Shown in pieces: positions 45,384-55,984 of a stretch of 55,984 bases of DNA. Origin of the DNA: Enterobacter chuandaensis. Its GTDB lineage: Bacteria > Pseudomonadota > Gammaproteobacteria > Enterobacterales > Enterobacteriaceae. Position 1 is the stretch's first letter; every line of letters starts with the position of its first letter. The position numbers and the translations under genes were made by a program. The notes under the pieces are model-generated. The model searched no databases. It was not told the origin of the DNA and saw only the letters and a program-made list of their open reading frames with translations. The DNA lies in NCBI RefSeq assembly GCF_003594915.1, contig NZ_QZCS01000021.1:1-55984 (forward strand), read 5' to 3'.

Positions 45384-46967
45384 ATGAACTTAACCCTGAA
45401 AGAAACACTTGTTACCCGCAGCCGGGCCTTAAGCCCGTGGACGGGATTCTACTTTCTGCAATCGCTGCTGATTAACTTTGCGCTTGGCTACCCGTTTAGC
45501 CTTCTCTACGCCGTGGCGTTCACCTGCGTGCTCCACGTACTGTGGCGGAGTGCCCCGCGCGTGCAGAAAGCGCTGGTGGGGGTCTGTTCGCTGATTGCTG
45601 CGATGTATTTCCCGTTTGGCCAGGCCTATGGCGCGCCAAACTTCAACACCCTGCTGGCGCTGCACTCCACCAATATGGAAGAGTCGACGGAGATCCTGAC
45701 GATCTTCCCGTGGTACAGCTACGTCGTCGGCCTCTTTATCTTTGCGCTTGGCGTCATCGCGGTTCGCCGTAAAGCAGAAGCCAAAAAAGCATGGGGAAAA
45801 ATAGAATATTTGTGCCTGGCGTTCAGCGTGGGGACGTTTTTCGTTGCGCCGGTGCAAAACCTGGCCTGGGGCGGCGTATTCAAGCTGAAGGATACTGGCT
45901 ACCCGGTATTCCGTTTCGTGAAAGACGTCGTGGTGAACAATAAAGAGGTTCTCGACGAACAGGCGCGCATGGCTGAGCTTTCCACGATGAAAGACACCTG
46001 GAACGTGCTGGCGGTTAAGCCGAAATACCATACCTACGTGGTGGTGATTGGCGAGAGCGCGCGTCGCGACGCGCTGGGCGCCTTCGGCGGGCACTGGAAT
46101 AACACCCCGTTTGCCAGCTCCGTCAATGGCACTCTGTTTACCGACTATATTGCGGCCAGCGGCTCGACGCAGAAATCGCTCGGTCTGACGCTTAACCGTG
46201 TGGTGGATGGTAAACCCCAGTATCAGGATAATTTTGTCACCCTGGCCAACCGCGCCGGTTTTCAGACATGGTGGTTCTCCAATCAGGGACAAATTGGCGA
46301 GTACGACACGGCCATCGCCAGTATCGCTAAGCGTGCTGACGAAGTGCAGTTCCTCAAGAGCGGCGATTTTGAAGCCGACAAAAATACCAAAGACGAGGCG
46401 CTGCTGAAGATGACGGCCCAGGTCTTTGCTACTCCGCGCACTCAGCCTCAGCTGATTGTCCTGCACCTGATGGGATCGCATCCGCAGGCCTGCGATCGCA
46501 CTGGCGGTAAATACGCGGAGTTTGTGCAGTCGAAAGAGACCTCTTGCTATCTCCACACCATGACGCAAACCGACGAGCTGCTCAGCAAGCTGTACGATCA
46601 GCTGCGCAATACGGGCGACAGCTTCTCGATGGTCTACTTCTCAGATCACGGGTTGGCGTTTAAAGAGCGTGGGAAAGAAGTGCAGTATCTGGCGCACGAC
46701 GACACGTTCCAGCAGAACTTCCAGGTGCCGTTTATGGTGCTGTCGAGCGATGATAAAACGCATCGCATTATTAAAGCGCGGCGCTCGGCGAATGATTTCC
46801 TGCAGTTCTTTTCGCAGTGGACGGGGATTAAGGCCAAAGAGATAAAAAATGATTACCCGTTTATCTCCGGGAAAAAGGGGCCGGCAGTCTACATTACTAA
46901 CTTCAAGTTACAGAAAGTTGACTATAACCACCTGGGTACGGATATTTTTGATATTAAGAGTAAGTAG
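45384..46967 (+). CDS. opgE: Phosphoethanolamine transferase OpgE (YbiP)
   Basis: 527 residues of the EptA/OpgE alkaline-phosphatase superfamily. Four or five membrane helices occupy about residues 20-160, and the periplasmic catalytic domain has VVVIGESARRDALGAFG, the AASGSTQKSLGLTLNR segment and SDHGLAF metal-site motif. OpgE adds phosphoethanolamine to osmoregulated periplasmic glucans in E. coli. Target assignment rests on orthology. Confidence 0.9.
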   Translation: MNLTLKETLVTRSRALSPWTGFYFLQSLLINFALGYPFSLLYAVAFTCVLHVLWRSAPRVQKALVGVCSLIAAMYFPFGQAYGAPNFNTLLALHSTNMEESTEILTIFPWYSYVVGLFIFALGVIAVRRKAEAKKAWGKIEYLCLAFSVGTFFVAPVQNLAWGGVFKLKDTGYPVFRFVKDVVVNNKEVLDEQARMAELSTMKDTWNVLAVKPKYHTYVVVIGESARRDALGAFGGHWNNTPFASSVNGTLFTDYIAASGSTQKSLGLTLNRVVDGKPQYQDNFVTLANRAGFQTWWFSNQGQIGEYDTAIASIAKRADEVQFLKSGDFEADKNTKDEALLKMTAQVFATPRTQPQLIVLHLMGSHPQACDRTGGKYAEFVQSKETSCYLHTMTQTDELLSKLYDQLRNTGDSFSMVYFSDHGLAFKERGKEVQYLAHDDTFQQNFQVPFMVLSSDDKTHRIIKARRSANDFLQFFSQWTGIKAKEIKNDYPFISGKKGPAVYITNFKLQKVDYNHLGTDIFDIKSK

Positions 46968-47005
46968 TTTCTGCCGTCTCGTGCGGTCTGATGCCCTCAC
47001 CCTGG

Positions 47006-47062
47006 CCCTCTCCTGTCGGGAGAGGGTACAAACAAAAAAAAATCCGCCACATTGGGCGGATT
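47006..47062. terminator. Hairpins between opgE and ompX
   Basis: CCCTCTCC-TGTCG-GGAGAGGG at 47006-47026 is a repeated intergenic hairpin common in Enterobacter. AATCCGCC-ACATT-GGGCGGATT at 47041-47062, with A and T runs on either side, is a bidirectional terminator for the convergent genes. Confidence 0.8.
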
Positions 47063-47084
47063 TTTTATTAGCTCACCGAAGTGA

Positions 47085-47603
47085 TTAGAAGCGGTAACCT
47101 ACGCCCGCGATCCAGGTGCCAACGTCAACGTTGCGGATACGGCTCTGCTCATAGGAGAAGTCCAGAGCAACGTCCTGGATTGGGTTGAACTGCAGGCCTG
47201 CGCCATAGGAGAAGCCGTAGTCGCTGTTGCTTGCAGTGCGGTTCAGACCCTGGTTTTCGGTCTGCTGGAATTTACCGTAGCCAACACCTACAACACCGTA
47301 GATGCTCGCCCAGTCGTTCAGACGGTAAGCTGGACCCGCAGTGATCCCGTAGTACTGGCCTTTGTTATATGCGCCGTTTTCAGTACGATCTTTCTCGGTG
47401 TAGGTGAAAGAACCGATCACGCCCAGCGGGTTGTTATCCTGCTCGTAACGATACTTCAGGTTGAAACCGTTAGTTTTGTTCATCACGCCCTGCATATCGC
47501 TCTGAGCGTAACCACCAGTTACAGTTGAAGTTGCCGCTACAGCGGTACCTGCAGAAACAGCCAGAACGGCTGCCAGTGCTGAAAGACATGCAATTTTTTT
47601 CAT
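47085..47603 (-). CDS. ompX: Outer membrane protein OmpX
   Basis: 172-residue eight-stranded beta-barrel of the Ail/OmpX family. Signal peptide ends TAVA before ATSTVTGGYAQ. Barrel strands have alternating aromatic residues and the protein ends GVGYRF, the outer-membrane C-terminal signature with terminal F. ATG 47603 was preferred to GTG 47609 because the signal peptide MKKIACLSALAAV starts there. Confidence 0.95.
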   Translation of the reverse strand: MKKIACLSALAAVLAVSAGTAVAATSTVTGGYAQSDMQGVMNKTNGFNLKYRYEQDNNPLGVIGSFTYTEKDRTENGAYNKGQYYGITAGPAYRLNDWASIYGVVGVGYGKFQQTENQGLNRTASNSDYGFSYGAGLQFNPIQDVALDFSYEQSRIRNVDVGTWIAGVGYRF

Positions 47604-47958
47604 AACCACCTCAAATGTGCTTCAAGTAAGTCCGTAAGTTTTAAATATATCAAAAAAATTTGCGAAACTCTTTGCGATTCGTGATGTCTAATGAGGCTTT
47701 TCCTGTAACTAAACGTTTCCAGCCTCAGCTATCCCTTTCAAATCACATGCAATTTTCCCTACTAAATGCTCATAGTGCGCGTGTGCGCTGTTACATTCAT
47801 CCAGATTATTCCTAATCTTTCAGGCGATAAATCCACCAGCGCTTAACCATTTTACGGATTTCATGAGGCTTTTTTTTCAACGGAGTCTCAACCGCTGCCG
47901 TATATTTCCTTTACACTGCAACCTTTACTTCATTTGACATAAGCTGACAGGAGAAAGG
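47604..47958. other. Divergent intergenic region between ompX and rhtA
   Basis: 355 bases without a credible gene. It must hold the divergent ompX and rhtA promoters. I can see AT-rich stretches but cannot place -35/-10 pairs with confidence. Confidence 0.5.
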
Positions 47959-48846
47959 ATGCCTGGGTTATCCCGCACGTCGTCGGTCTGGTTGCCGGTA
48001 GCAGTCATACTTATTGCCATGTTGTCCATTCAGAGCGGTGCTTCGCTTGCAAAATCGCTTTTCCCACTGGTGGGCGCGCCCGGGGTGACAGCGCTGCGTA
48101 TCGTGCTGGGAACGGCGATACTGGTTGCCATTTTCAAACCCTGGCGTCTGCGCTTCAAAAAGGAGCAGCGTCTCCCCCTTCTGTTTTATGGTCTCTCTCT
48201 TGGGGCGATGAACTATATGTTCTACCTCTCCATCCAGACCATCCCGCTGGGGATTGCCGTCGCGCTGGAGTTTACCGGTCCGCTGGCGGTGGCGCTTTTC
48301 TCTTCCCGTCGTGCGGTGGATTTTATCTGGGTCGTGTTAGCCGTGCTGGGATTATGGTTCCTGCTGCCGCTCGGCCAGAATGTCTCTGAGATTGATCTCA
48401 CGGGCGCAGCGCTGGCGCTGGGGGCAGGTGCCTGCTGGGCTGTTTACATCCTCACCGGGCAGCGCGCGGGAGAGGAACATGGCCCGGCAACGGTGGCCCT
48501 GGGTTCGGTGATTGCGGCTATCGTTTTTGTGCCGATCGGGATGGCGCAGGCCACGGAGTCTATCTGGCAATGGTCAGTCATGCCCATCGGCCTGGCGGTC
48601 GCTGTTCTCTCAACGGCTCTCCCCTACTCTCTGGAGATGATCGCCCTGACGCGTCTGCCGACGCGCATATTTGGCACCCTTATGAGTATGGAGCCTGCTC
48701 TCGCCGCAATCTCCGGAATGGTGTTCCTGGGCGAAACGCTGACATTCACCCAGACGCTGGCGCTCTGCTCGATTATTGCGGCGTCGATGGGCTCAACGCT
48801 CACCATGCGTCCTGAACCCAAAGTCGAGAAAGTCGACATCCGCTAA
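47959..48846 (+). CDS. rhtA: Threonine/homoserine exporter RhtA
   Basis: 295 residues with ten predicted helices as two EamA domains, near-identical to E. coli RhtA (for example LAKSLFPLVGAPGVTALRI and SLEMIALTRLPTR). It exports threonine, homoserine and some other amino acids. Single gene, upstream of dps as in E. coli. Confidence 0.94.
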   Translation: MPGLSRTSSVWLPVAVILIAMLSIQSGASLAKSLFPLVGAPGVTALRIVLGTAILVAIFKPWRLRFKKEQRLPLLFYGLSLGAMNYMFYLSIQTIPLGIAVALEFTGPLAVALFSSRRAVDFIWVVLAVLGLWFLLPLGQNVSEIDLTGAALALGAGACWAVYILTGQRAGEEHGPATVALGSVIAAIVFVPIGMAQATESIWQWSVMPIGLAVAVLSTALPYSLEMIALTRLPTRIFGTLMSMEPALAAISGMVFLGETLTFTQTLALCSIIAASMGSTLTMRPEPKVEKVDIR

Positions 48847-48853
48847 AGCCATA

Positions 48854-48885
48854 TATTCTGCATGGCTTCACGGCCATGCAGAATA
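48854..48885 (+). terminator. Perfect 13-bp hairpin after rhtA
   Basis: TATTCTGCATGGC and GCCATGCAGAATA pair perfectly around TTCACG, eight bases after the rhtA stop. No T-run follows, so it may be an RNA-stabilising or partial terminator structure. Confidence 0.6.
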
Positions 48886-49091
48886 AAGGCCAGAACATCA
48901 TCCGTTATAATTTCTTACATAGTTTGTCATATTATCGAAATATCCTTCCCCACCCACTCCCCTCCAGGGGAATTAAGATTGATCTGTATCAATTTTAAAA
49001 TTATCAATTAATTTCAATTAATTAAATTATCAACATCCTTCTTGCTATTAAACCGATAGGCACAGCCAGACCGCAGAGAAAAAATCCGGTG

Positions 49092-49098
49092 CTATACT
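49092..49098 (+). promoter_or_regulatory. Sigma-S-type -10 element of dps
   Basis: GCTATACTTA contains CTATACT, the extended -10 preferred by RpoS and found at the E. coli dps promoter. It lies 48 bases before the dps start. Confidence 0.65.
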
Positions 49099-49124
49099 TA
49101 GTTCCGTAATTACCTGGGACATAA

Positions 49125-49649
<525 letters not shown>

Positions 49650-49670
49650 TCCATACGACTTTTCTATCAA

Positions 49671-49694
49671 ACCCTCGCCTCCGGTGAGGGTTTT
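49671..49694 (+). terminator. Terminator of dps
   Basis: ACCCTC and GAGGGT pair with further weak pairs inside and are followed by TTTT, 22 bases after the stop codon. Confidence 0.75.
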
Positions 49695-49839
49695 GCACAT
49701 CTGTGGTGCACACTTTTTGCCTGAGACGGTGCAAAAGTGAAAAAATTGTAATAATCACCTCACACAACCGTTAACGGAAGATTGTTTTTTCGTCAGAATG
49801 GACGCTAAATATCTCCCCGTCAGTTGAGCCAAACGAAGC

Positions 49840-50754
<915 letters not shown>

Positions 50755-50777
50755 TTTTACCTGAATTCAGGTTTGTA

Positions 50778-50810
50778 ACGCCCGGCGACGCTCACGCTTG
50801 CCGGGCCTAC
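50778..50810. repeat. REP-like palindrome between glnH and glnP
   Basis: GCCCGGCGACGCTCACGC and TTGCCGGGC form a stem in the 93-base gap. Such elements slow 3' decay and would raise glnH over glnPQ messenger, as needed for an abundant binding protein. Confidence 0.7.
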
Positions 50811-50847
50811 GTTTTTCGTTTTTCACCACGGTATACAGGAATACATC

Positions 50848-51507
50848 ATGCAGTTTGACTGGAGCGCCATCTGGCCTGCCATTCCACTCTTGCTTGAAGG
50901 CGCTAAAATGACCCTGTGGATTTCGGTCCTGGGTCTGGTAGGTGGGTTGATTATCGGTCTTGTCGCCGGTTTCGCCCGTACCTACGGTGGCTGGATTGCA
51001 AACCACATCGCACTGGTTTTCATCGAAGTGATCCGCGGCACCCCGATTGTCGTGCAGGTCATGTTTATCTACTTCGCCCTGCCAATGGCCTTCACCGACC
51101 TGCGCATCGATCCGTTCAGCGCGGCCGTGGTTACCATTATGATCAACTCGGGCGCCTACATCGCGGAAATCACCCGCGGTGCGGTGCTGTCGATTCATAA
51201 AGGTTTCAGCGAAGCCGGTCTGGCATTAGGTCTTTCTCGTCGCGAAACGATCCGCCACGTTATACTTCCGCTGGCGCTGCGCCGCATGCTGCCGCCGCTG
51301 GGTAACCAGTGGATCATCAGCATCAAAGATACGTCGCTGTTCATCGTTATCGGCGTGGCCGAGCTGACCCGTCAGGGTCAGGAGATTATTGCGGGCAACT
51401 TCCGCGCGCTGGAAATCTGGAGTGCGGTCGCCGTTGTTTATCTGATCATTACGCTGGTACTGAGCTTTGTTCTGCGCCGTCTTGAAAGAAGGATGAAAAT
51501 CCTGTGA
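50848..51507 (+). CDS. glnP: Glutamine ABC transporter permease GlnP
   Basis: 219 residues with five or six helices and the polar amino-acid permease (HisMQ) motif [20 protein letters not shown] in the EAA loop. Matches E. coli GlnP. Overlaps glnQ by 4 bases. Confidence 0.95.
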   Translation: MQFDWSAIWPAIPLLLEGAKMTLWISVLGLVGGLIIGLVAGFARTYGGWIANHIALVFIEVIRGTPIVVQVMFIYFALPMAFTDLRIDPFSAAVVTIMINSGAYIAEITRGAVLSIHKGFSEAGLALGLSRRETIRHVILPLALRRMLPPLGNQWIISIKDTSLFIVIGVAELTRQGQEIIAGNFRALEIWSAVAVVYLIITLVLSFVLRRLERRMKIL

Positions 51508-52226
51508 TTGAATTTAAAAACGTTTCCAAGCACTTTGGCCCAACCCAGGTGCTGCACAATATCGATCTGAACATTAAGCAGGGTGAAGTGGTGGTGATTA
51601 TCGGGCCGTCCGGCTCCGGTAAATCCACCCTGCTGCGCTGCATCAACAAGCTGGAAGAGATCACCAGCGGCGATCTGATCGTCGACGGCCTGAAGGTTAA
51701 CGATCCGAAAGTGGACGAGCGTCTGATTCGCCAGGAAGCGGGCATGGTGTTCCAGCAGTTCTACCTGTTCCCGCACCTGACGGCGCTGGAAAACGTGATG
51801 TTTGGTCCACTGCGCGTGCGCGGTGCCAACAAAGCGGCGGCGGAAGCGCTGGCAAAAGATCTGCTGGCGAAGGTGGGCCTGGCGGAGCGTGCACACCACT
51901 ACCCTTCCGAGCTCTCCGGTGGCCAGCAGCAGCGCGTGGCGATTGCGCGCGCGCTGGCGGTGAAACCGAAGATGATGCTGTTTGATGAGCCAACGTCCGC
52001 ACTCGACCCGGAGCTGCGCCACGAGGTGCTGAAAGTCATGCAGGATCTGGCAGAAGAAGGGATGACGATGGTGATCGTGACCCACGAAATCGGCTTTGCC
52101 GAGAAAGTGGCCTCCCGCCTGATCTTTATTGATAAGGGCCGCATCGCGGAAGACGGTAACCCGCAGGAATTGATCGCGAATCCGCCGAGCCAGCGTTTGC
52201 AGGAGTTCCTGCAGCACGTCTCCTGA
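51504..52226 (+). CDS. glnQ: Glutamine ABC transporter ATPase GlnQ
   Basis: 240 residues. Walker A GPSGSGKS, signature LSGGQQQR, Walker [14 protein letters not shown] and the switch histidine in IVTHEIGF are all present. The start is GTG 51504 within the glnP stop region, so translation is coupled. Confidence 0.95.
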   Translation: MIEFKNVSKHFGPTQVLHNIDLNIKQGEVVVIIGPSGSGKSTLLRCINKLEEITSGDLIVDGLKVNDPKVDERLIRQEAGMVFQQFYLFPHLTALENVMFGPLRVRGANKAAAEALAKDLLAKVGLAERAHHYPSELSGGQQQRVAIARALAVKPKMMLFDEPTSALDPELRHEVLKVMQDLAEEGMTMVIVTHEIGFAEKVASRLIFIDKGRIAEDGNPQELIANPPSQRLQEFLQHVS

Positions 52227-52243
52227 TCACTCGCTTCGTACAG

Positions 52244-52266
52244 AGCCGGGCTTGCCCGGCTTTTTT
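52244..52266 (+). terminator. Terminator of glnHPQ
   Basis: AGCCGGGC-TT-GCCCGGCT followed by TTTTT. Confidence 0.9.
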
Positions 52267-52351
52267 ACGCCAGATTGTTCCCAAAAACTCCCCTCCGCCT
52301 CTCGCCCTCTATACTTATCATTTTGCACGATATTTTTTGTCGGAGGACGCC

Positions 52352-54565
52352 GTGCCGTGGATCCTGCTGCTGTTGATAAGCCTGTTTAGTGCGCCATCGC
52401 TCGCCGTGGCGATCCCCGGCGTCACCACCGGAACAACTGCTACTCAGCAAAATACGCCGCCTCCGGAGCCGGATGCAGAACAAAAAAAAGCGGCCTATAG
52501 CGCCCTTGCCGATGTTCTGGAGAACGACGCCTCACGCAAAGAGCTCATCGAGCAGCTGCGCAAAGCCGCCGCCACGCCGCCGCAGGAGTCTGCTCCTACC
52601 CTCACCCCGCCGCAGGTGGAGGAGCAAAAAACGGTGCTGGAAAACGTCACCGACGTAAGCCGCCACTATGGTGAAGCGCTCTCCTCACGCTTTGCCCAGC
52701 TCTACCGCAACCTGATGGGATCGCCGCATAAGGCATTCAATCCGCAAACCTTTACCGCGGCTGCCACCCAGTTTTTGATGCTGGCCGCTGCCGTTTTTAT
52801 TTTTTACTGGCTGGTGCGCCTGTGCGCCTGGCCCCTGTACCGCAGGATGGGCCTGTGGGGACGAAAAAAGAACCAGCATAAAAGCAGCTGGCTGCATCTC
52901 CCGGCCATGATTACCGGGGCGTTTTTCATCGATTTACTGCTGCTGGCACTGACGCTGTTTGTCGGTCAGGTCGTGGCCGATCGCCTCAACACGGGCAACA
53001 AAACCATTGCCTTTCAGCAGGCGCTCTTCCTGAATGCGTTTGCGCTCATCGAATTTTTTAAAGCGGTGCTGCGCGTCATCTTTTGCCCGCGCGTGCCTGA
53101 ACTTCGTCCTTTCAATATCACCGACGACAGCGCGAAATACTGGGCCGTGCGGCTAAGCGTGCTCAGCGGCCTGATAGGCTACGGCCTGCTGGTTGCCGTG
53201 CCGATTATCTCCAACCAGGTCAACGTGCAGTTTGGCGCGCTGGCGAACGTGATGATCATGCTCTGTATAACCGTCTGGTCCCTTTACCTTATCTTTCACA
53301 ACAAAAAGGCGATCACCGAAAGTCTGCTGCATCTGGCCGACCGTACCCTCTCTTTCTTCAGCCTGTTTATCCGCGCCTTCGCGCTGGTCTGGCACTCGCT
53401 GGCGAGCGCGTACTTTATCGTGCTGTGCTTCTTCTCGCTGTTCGACCCGGGAAACAGCCTGAAATTTATGATGGGGGCGACGTTCAAAAGCCTGGCGATT
53501 ATCGGCATCGCGGCGTTTGTGTCCGGGCTGCTTTCGCGCTGGCTCTCGAAAACCATCACCCTGTCGCCGCAGGTGCAGCGTAACTACCCGGAGCTGCAAA
53601 AGCGGGTGAACGGCTGGATGTCGGTGTCGCTCAAGGTGGCGCGCATTCTGACCGTCTGCGTGGCGATCATGCTGCTGCTGAATGCGTGGAGCCTGTTTGA
53701 TTTCTGGAACTGGCTGCACAACGGCGCAGGTGAGAAAACCGTCGATATTTTAATTCGCATCGCGCTGATTCTGTTCTTCTCCGCCGTCGGCTGGACGCTG
53801 CTGGCGAGCCTTATCGAGAACCGTCTGGTATCCGATATTCACGGCAGACCACTCCCCAGCGCCCGCGCGCGCACGCTGTTAACGCTGTTCCGTAACGCGC
53901 TGGCGGTGATTATCAGCACCATCACCATCATGATTGTGCTCTCTGAAATCGGGGTGAATATCGCCCCGCTGCTGGCGGGTGCCGGTGCCCTGGGGCTGGC
54001 GATCTCCTTCGGTTCACAAACGCTGGTAAAGGATATTATTACCGGCATCTTTATCCAGTTTGAGAACGGGATGAACACCGGCGATCTGGTGACCATCGGG
54101 CCGTTGACCGGCACGGTCGAACGGATGTCGATTCGTTCCGTCGGGGTGCGCCAGGATACCGGGGCGTACCACATTATTCCGTGGTCATCGATCACCACCT
54201 TCGCCAACTTTGTGCGCGGGATTGGCTCCGTTGTGGCCAACTACGATGTGGATCGTCACGAGGATGCGGATAAAGCGAAGCAGGCGCTGCGGGATGCGGT
54301 CAGCGAACTGATGGAGATGGAGGATATTCGCGGGCTGGTGATTGGTGAACCGTCGTTTGCCGGCATCGTTGGGCTGACCAACACGGCGTTCACCCTGCGC
54401 GTGTCGTTCACCACGCAGCCGCTGAAGCAGTGGACGGTGCGTTTCGCCCTCGACAGCATGGTGAAAAAACACTTTGATCTGGCGAACGTGCGGATGCCGG
54501 TGCAGACGTATCAGGTGTTACCGCCGCCCACCTCGCCACTCCCTCCGCAGGAGCCGACGCTGTAA
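52352..54565 (+). CDS. ybiO: Mechanosensitive channel YbiO (MscS family)
   Basis: 737 residues. Signal peptide ending APSLAVA before IPGVTTG, a large N-terminal region with many membrane helices, then the MscS core: pore helix near LLAGAGALGLAISFGSQTLVKDIITG and the beta domain with GPLTGTVERMSIRSVGVRQ. GTG 52352 was preferred to the upstream TTG 52337 because GGAGG lies 5 bases before it and the protein then starts like E. coli YbiO. Opens under osmotic downshock, of moderate conductance. Confidence 0.92.
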   Translation: MPWILLLLISLFSAPSLAVAIPGVTTGTTATQQNTPPPEPDAEQKKAAYSALADVLENDASRKELIEQLRKAAATPPQESAPTLTPPQVEEQKTVLENVTDVSRHYGEALSSRFAQLYRNLMGSPHKAFNPQTFTAAATQFLMLAAAVFIFYWLVRLCAWPLYRRMGLWGRKKNQHKSSWLHLPAMITGAFFIDLLLLALTLFVGQVVADRLNTGNKTIAFQQALFLNAFALIEFFKAVLRVIFCPRVPELRPFNITDDSAKYWAVRLSVLSGLIGYGLLVAVPIISNQVNVQFGALANVMIMLCITVWSLYLIFHNKKAITESLLHLADRTLSFFSLFIRAFALVWHSLASAYFIVLCFFSLFDPGNSLKFMMGATFKSLAIIGIAAFVSGLLSRWLSKTITLSPQVQRNYPELQKRVNGWMSVSLKVARILTVCVAIMLLLNAWSLFDFWNWLHNGAGEKTVDILIRIALILFFSAVGWTLLASLIENRLVSDIHGRPLPSARARTLLTLFRNALAVIISTITIMIVLSEIGVNIAPLLAGAGALGLAISFGSQTLVKDIITGIFIQFENGMNTGDLVTIGPLTGTVERMSIRSVGVRQDTGAYHIIPWSSITTFANFVRGIGSVVANYDVDRHEDADKAKQALRDAVSELMEMEDIRGLVIGEPSFAGIVGLTNTAFTLRVSFTTQPLKQWTVRFALDSMVKKHFDLANVRMPVQTYQVLPPPTSPLPPQEPTL

Positions 54566-54595
54566 CCGAGCCGGGTGGCGGCTTACGACGGGGTG

Positions 54596-55507
54596 CTATT
54601 TGCGACGTTTGTTATCGTCCATAAACGACCAGGCGATGAAGCGGCTCTGCTTCTGGCCCTGGGCCATCTCTTTTTTTACTACTTTTACGGCACCCGCTTC
54701 GGTCAGCGCGCGGTAGAGCGGTGGCAGGTTATCCCCCCGGGAAACCAGCGTCGTGAACCACTTCACCTGACGGCCGAACTGTTTGCTTTCTGCAATCATG
54801 CGCAGGATAAAAGCGACTTCCCCACCCTCGCACCACAGCTCCTGCTGCTGCCCACCGAAGTTCAGCGCGGCATCTTCCGCCTGACCGAGGTTGCGGCGTT
54901 TGCGCTCGCTGCCTGCGCGGGCTGCCGCTGCAGAATCATGGAACGGCGGGTTGCACATCGTGGCGTCATAGCTTTCGTTTTTATGAATAATGCCGTTGAA
55001 GATCGACGCCGCCTCTTTCTGACGGCGCAGACGAATGGCGCGGCTCAGGCCGGGGTTAGCGCTGACGATCGCCTGCGCGCTGGCAAAGGCCTCGGCGCCG
55101 ATTTCGCTCCCGGTAAAGCGCCAGCAATACTCATGCACGCCAATCAGCGGGTAAATCAGGTTTGCCCCGGTGCCAATATCCAGAATAGAAGCCTGCTGCG
55201 GTACAGCGCCGTCACGATCTTCGGCAAGCAGATCGGCAAGGTGATGAACGTAATCAGCACGGCCCGGCACGGGCGGGCAGAGAAAGCCTTCCGGAATATC
55301 CCAGTGCGCCACACCGTAGAAATGGGCCAGCAGCGCTTTGTTCAGCGTTTTTACCGCCAGCGGGTCAGCAAAGTTGACCGACGGCTCCCCGGCAGGCGTC
55401 TGGACAATATAGTCCTGCAGCGGAGGGCAGCTCTGGCACAGGGCGTTCATGTCGTAGCGGCTGCGGTGGCGATTTCGTGGGTGCAATCCCGGCTTGTGGG
55501 AAGTCAT
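54596..55507 (-). CDS. rlmF: 23S rRNA (adenine1618-N6)-methyltransferase RlmF
   Basis: 303 residues. The SAM motif is [16 protein letters not shown] and the catalytic NPPF is in [16 protein letters not shown]. Matches E. coli RlmF, a few residues shorter at the C terminus. Convergent with ybiO with only 30 bases between stops; the gap holds an unpaired REP half (GCCGGGTGGCGGCT). Confidence 0.93.
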   Translation of the reverse strand: MTSHKPGLHPRNRHRSRYDMNALCQSCPPLQDYIVQTPAGEPSVNFADPLAVKTLNKALLAHFYGVAHWDIPEGFLCPPVPGRADYVHHLADLLAEDRDGAVPQQASILDIGTGANLIYPLIGVHEYCWRFTGSEIGAEAFASAQAIVSANPGLSRAIRLRRQKEAASIFNGIIHKNESYDATMCNPPFHDSAAAARAGSERKRRNLGQAEDAALNFGGQQQELWCEGGEVAFILRMIAESKQFGRQVKWFTTLVSRGDNLPPLYRALTEAGAVKVVKKEMAQGQKQSRFIAWSFMDDNKRRK

Positions 55508-55750
55508 GGCGTTCTCCTTTAAACAGCGGCGTAAGATACCCTGTGCTGGCTCAGCGGTAAATCTTTCTCTGCGTCGCTTAAAAACTCGTCATAAATCAAA
55601 CACCTTTATCTCTATAATCTGTCAGCAGATTGTCAATTTTTATCGTTCAAAAAATAAGCAGATCATCATCAAATATTTGCGCTAAGTCACACTCGGCAGG
55701 CTTCTAAACTTAAAGGGAATCACCTGTTGTTTCCTCATGAGGATGTGATT

Positions 55751-55984
55751 ATGAAAAAGTATCTGACCCTTGCTGTTATCGCTGGCGTTCTGGCGACCGC
55801 TTCATTTTCTGCAATGGCCGTCCAGTCGCTTACCCAAAGTAACGATACCAGCCAGCTGCGACCTGCGGGCACCGTCTCGGTAAGCCGCGCGAGTAACCTC
55901 GACGATCTGCAAAACAAACTGGCCGAGAAAGCCCGCCAGGAAGGTGCGAAAGGCTTCGAGGTGAACTCCGCAGGCGGAGATAAC
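55751..55984 (+). CDS. mcbA: McbA/BhsA (YbiM)-type small periplasmic stress protein, partial
   Basis: Runs off the right edge after 78 codons. Signal peptide ends AMA before VQSLTQSND, then a DUF1471 domain: LRPAGTVSVSRASNLDDLQNKLAEKARQEGAKGFEV. It matches E. coli YbiM/McbA, a protein that affects biofilm mucoidy. GAGG is 8 bases upstream of ATG 55751. Confidence 0.88.
   Translation, partial: MKKYLTLAVIAGVLATASFSAMAVQSLTQSNDTSQLRPAGTVSVSRASNLDDLQNKLAEKARQEGAKGFEVNSAGGDN

Overview
The window is an enterobacterial chromosome segment, most likely Enterobacter or a close relative. Gene content, order and protein sequences follow the Escherichia coli rimO-gsi-moe-pfl-ybi-ompX-gln region almost throughout (matched from memory, no search was run). 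The backbone is GC-rich with many REP-type palindromes. It is interrupted by AT-rich foreign DNA at both places where a large serine recombinase is present.

Layout. (1) 1-1047: a partial large serine recombinase at the end of an element that continues off the left edge and is integrated in the 5' end of rimO. (2) 1079-8681: rimO, then the convergent glutathione import operon iaaA-gsiABCD. (3) 8870-17456: moeAB, fsaA, the glycyl-radical pair pflE-pflF, ybiV, ybiU. (4) 17453-22497: a LacI-type regulator, an MFS (ACS-type) transporter and a GH31 glycosidase, an accessory catabolic locus absent from this place in E. coli. (5) 22580-24175: the ABC-F gene ybiT. (6) about 24150-32940: an AT-rich island of roughly 8.8 kb inserted in the ybiT 5' end. 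It carries a large serine recombinase, an Xre repressor with four matched operators, small membrane, lipo- and secreted proteins, a small serine resolvase next to hairpin repeats, and a convergent DNA methyltransferase / putative restriction enzyme pair. (7) 33188-43110: ldtB, a GntR-controlled beta-glucoside PTS operon, an aldo/keto reductase, and an EmrAB-OMF type tripartite efflux operon. (8) 43212-55984: ybiR, mntR, mntS, opgE, ompX, rhtA, dps, glnHPQ, ybiO, rlmF and a partial mcbA.

The most interesting observation is the integration logic. Two different large-serine-recombinase elements each sit inside the first codons of a conserved gene (rimO, ybiT). Each recombinase gene points away from the target gene, starting only about 30 bp from the replacement start codon. 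Each element supplies a new start codon, ribosome binding site and N-terminal codons, so the target protein is restored with a slightly different N terminus. For ybiT both junctions are visible: the original GTG start and first nine codons are left at 32939-32965, separated from the rest of the gene by the whole island. The 19-bp imperfect repeats at the two junctions define attL and attR.

Other regulatory structure read from the sequence: four CTAAG-N5-CTTAG operators in two pairs with identical 33-bp spacing around the island repressor; an ACTTTC-N4-GAAAGT palindrome shared by the pflE, ybiV and ybiU promoters; an FNR-like box before pflEF; twin ATGACTAGTCAT palindromes before the beta-glucoside operon; MntR boxes before mntS; and a sigma-54/NtrC type glnH promoter.
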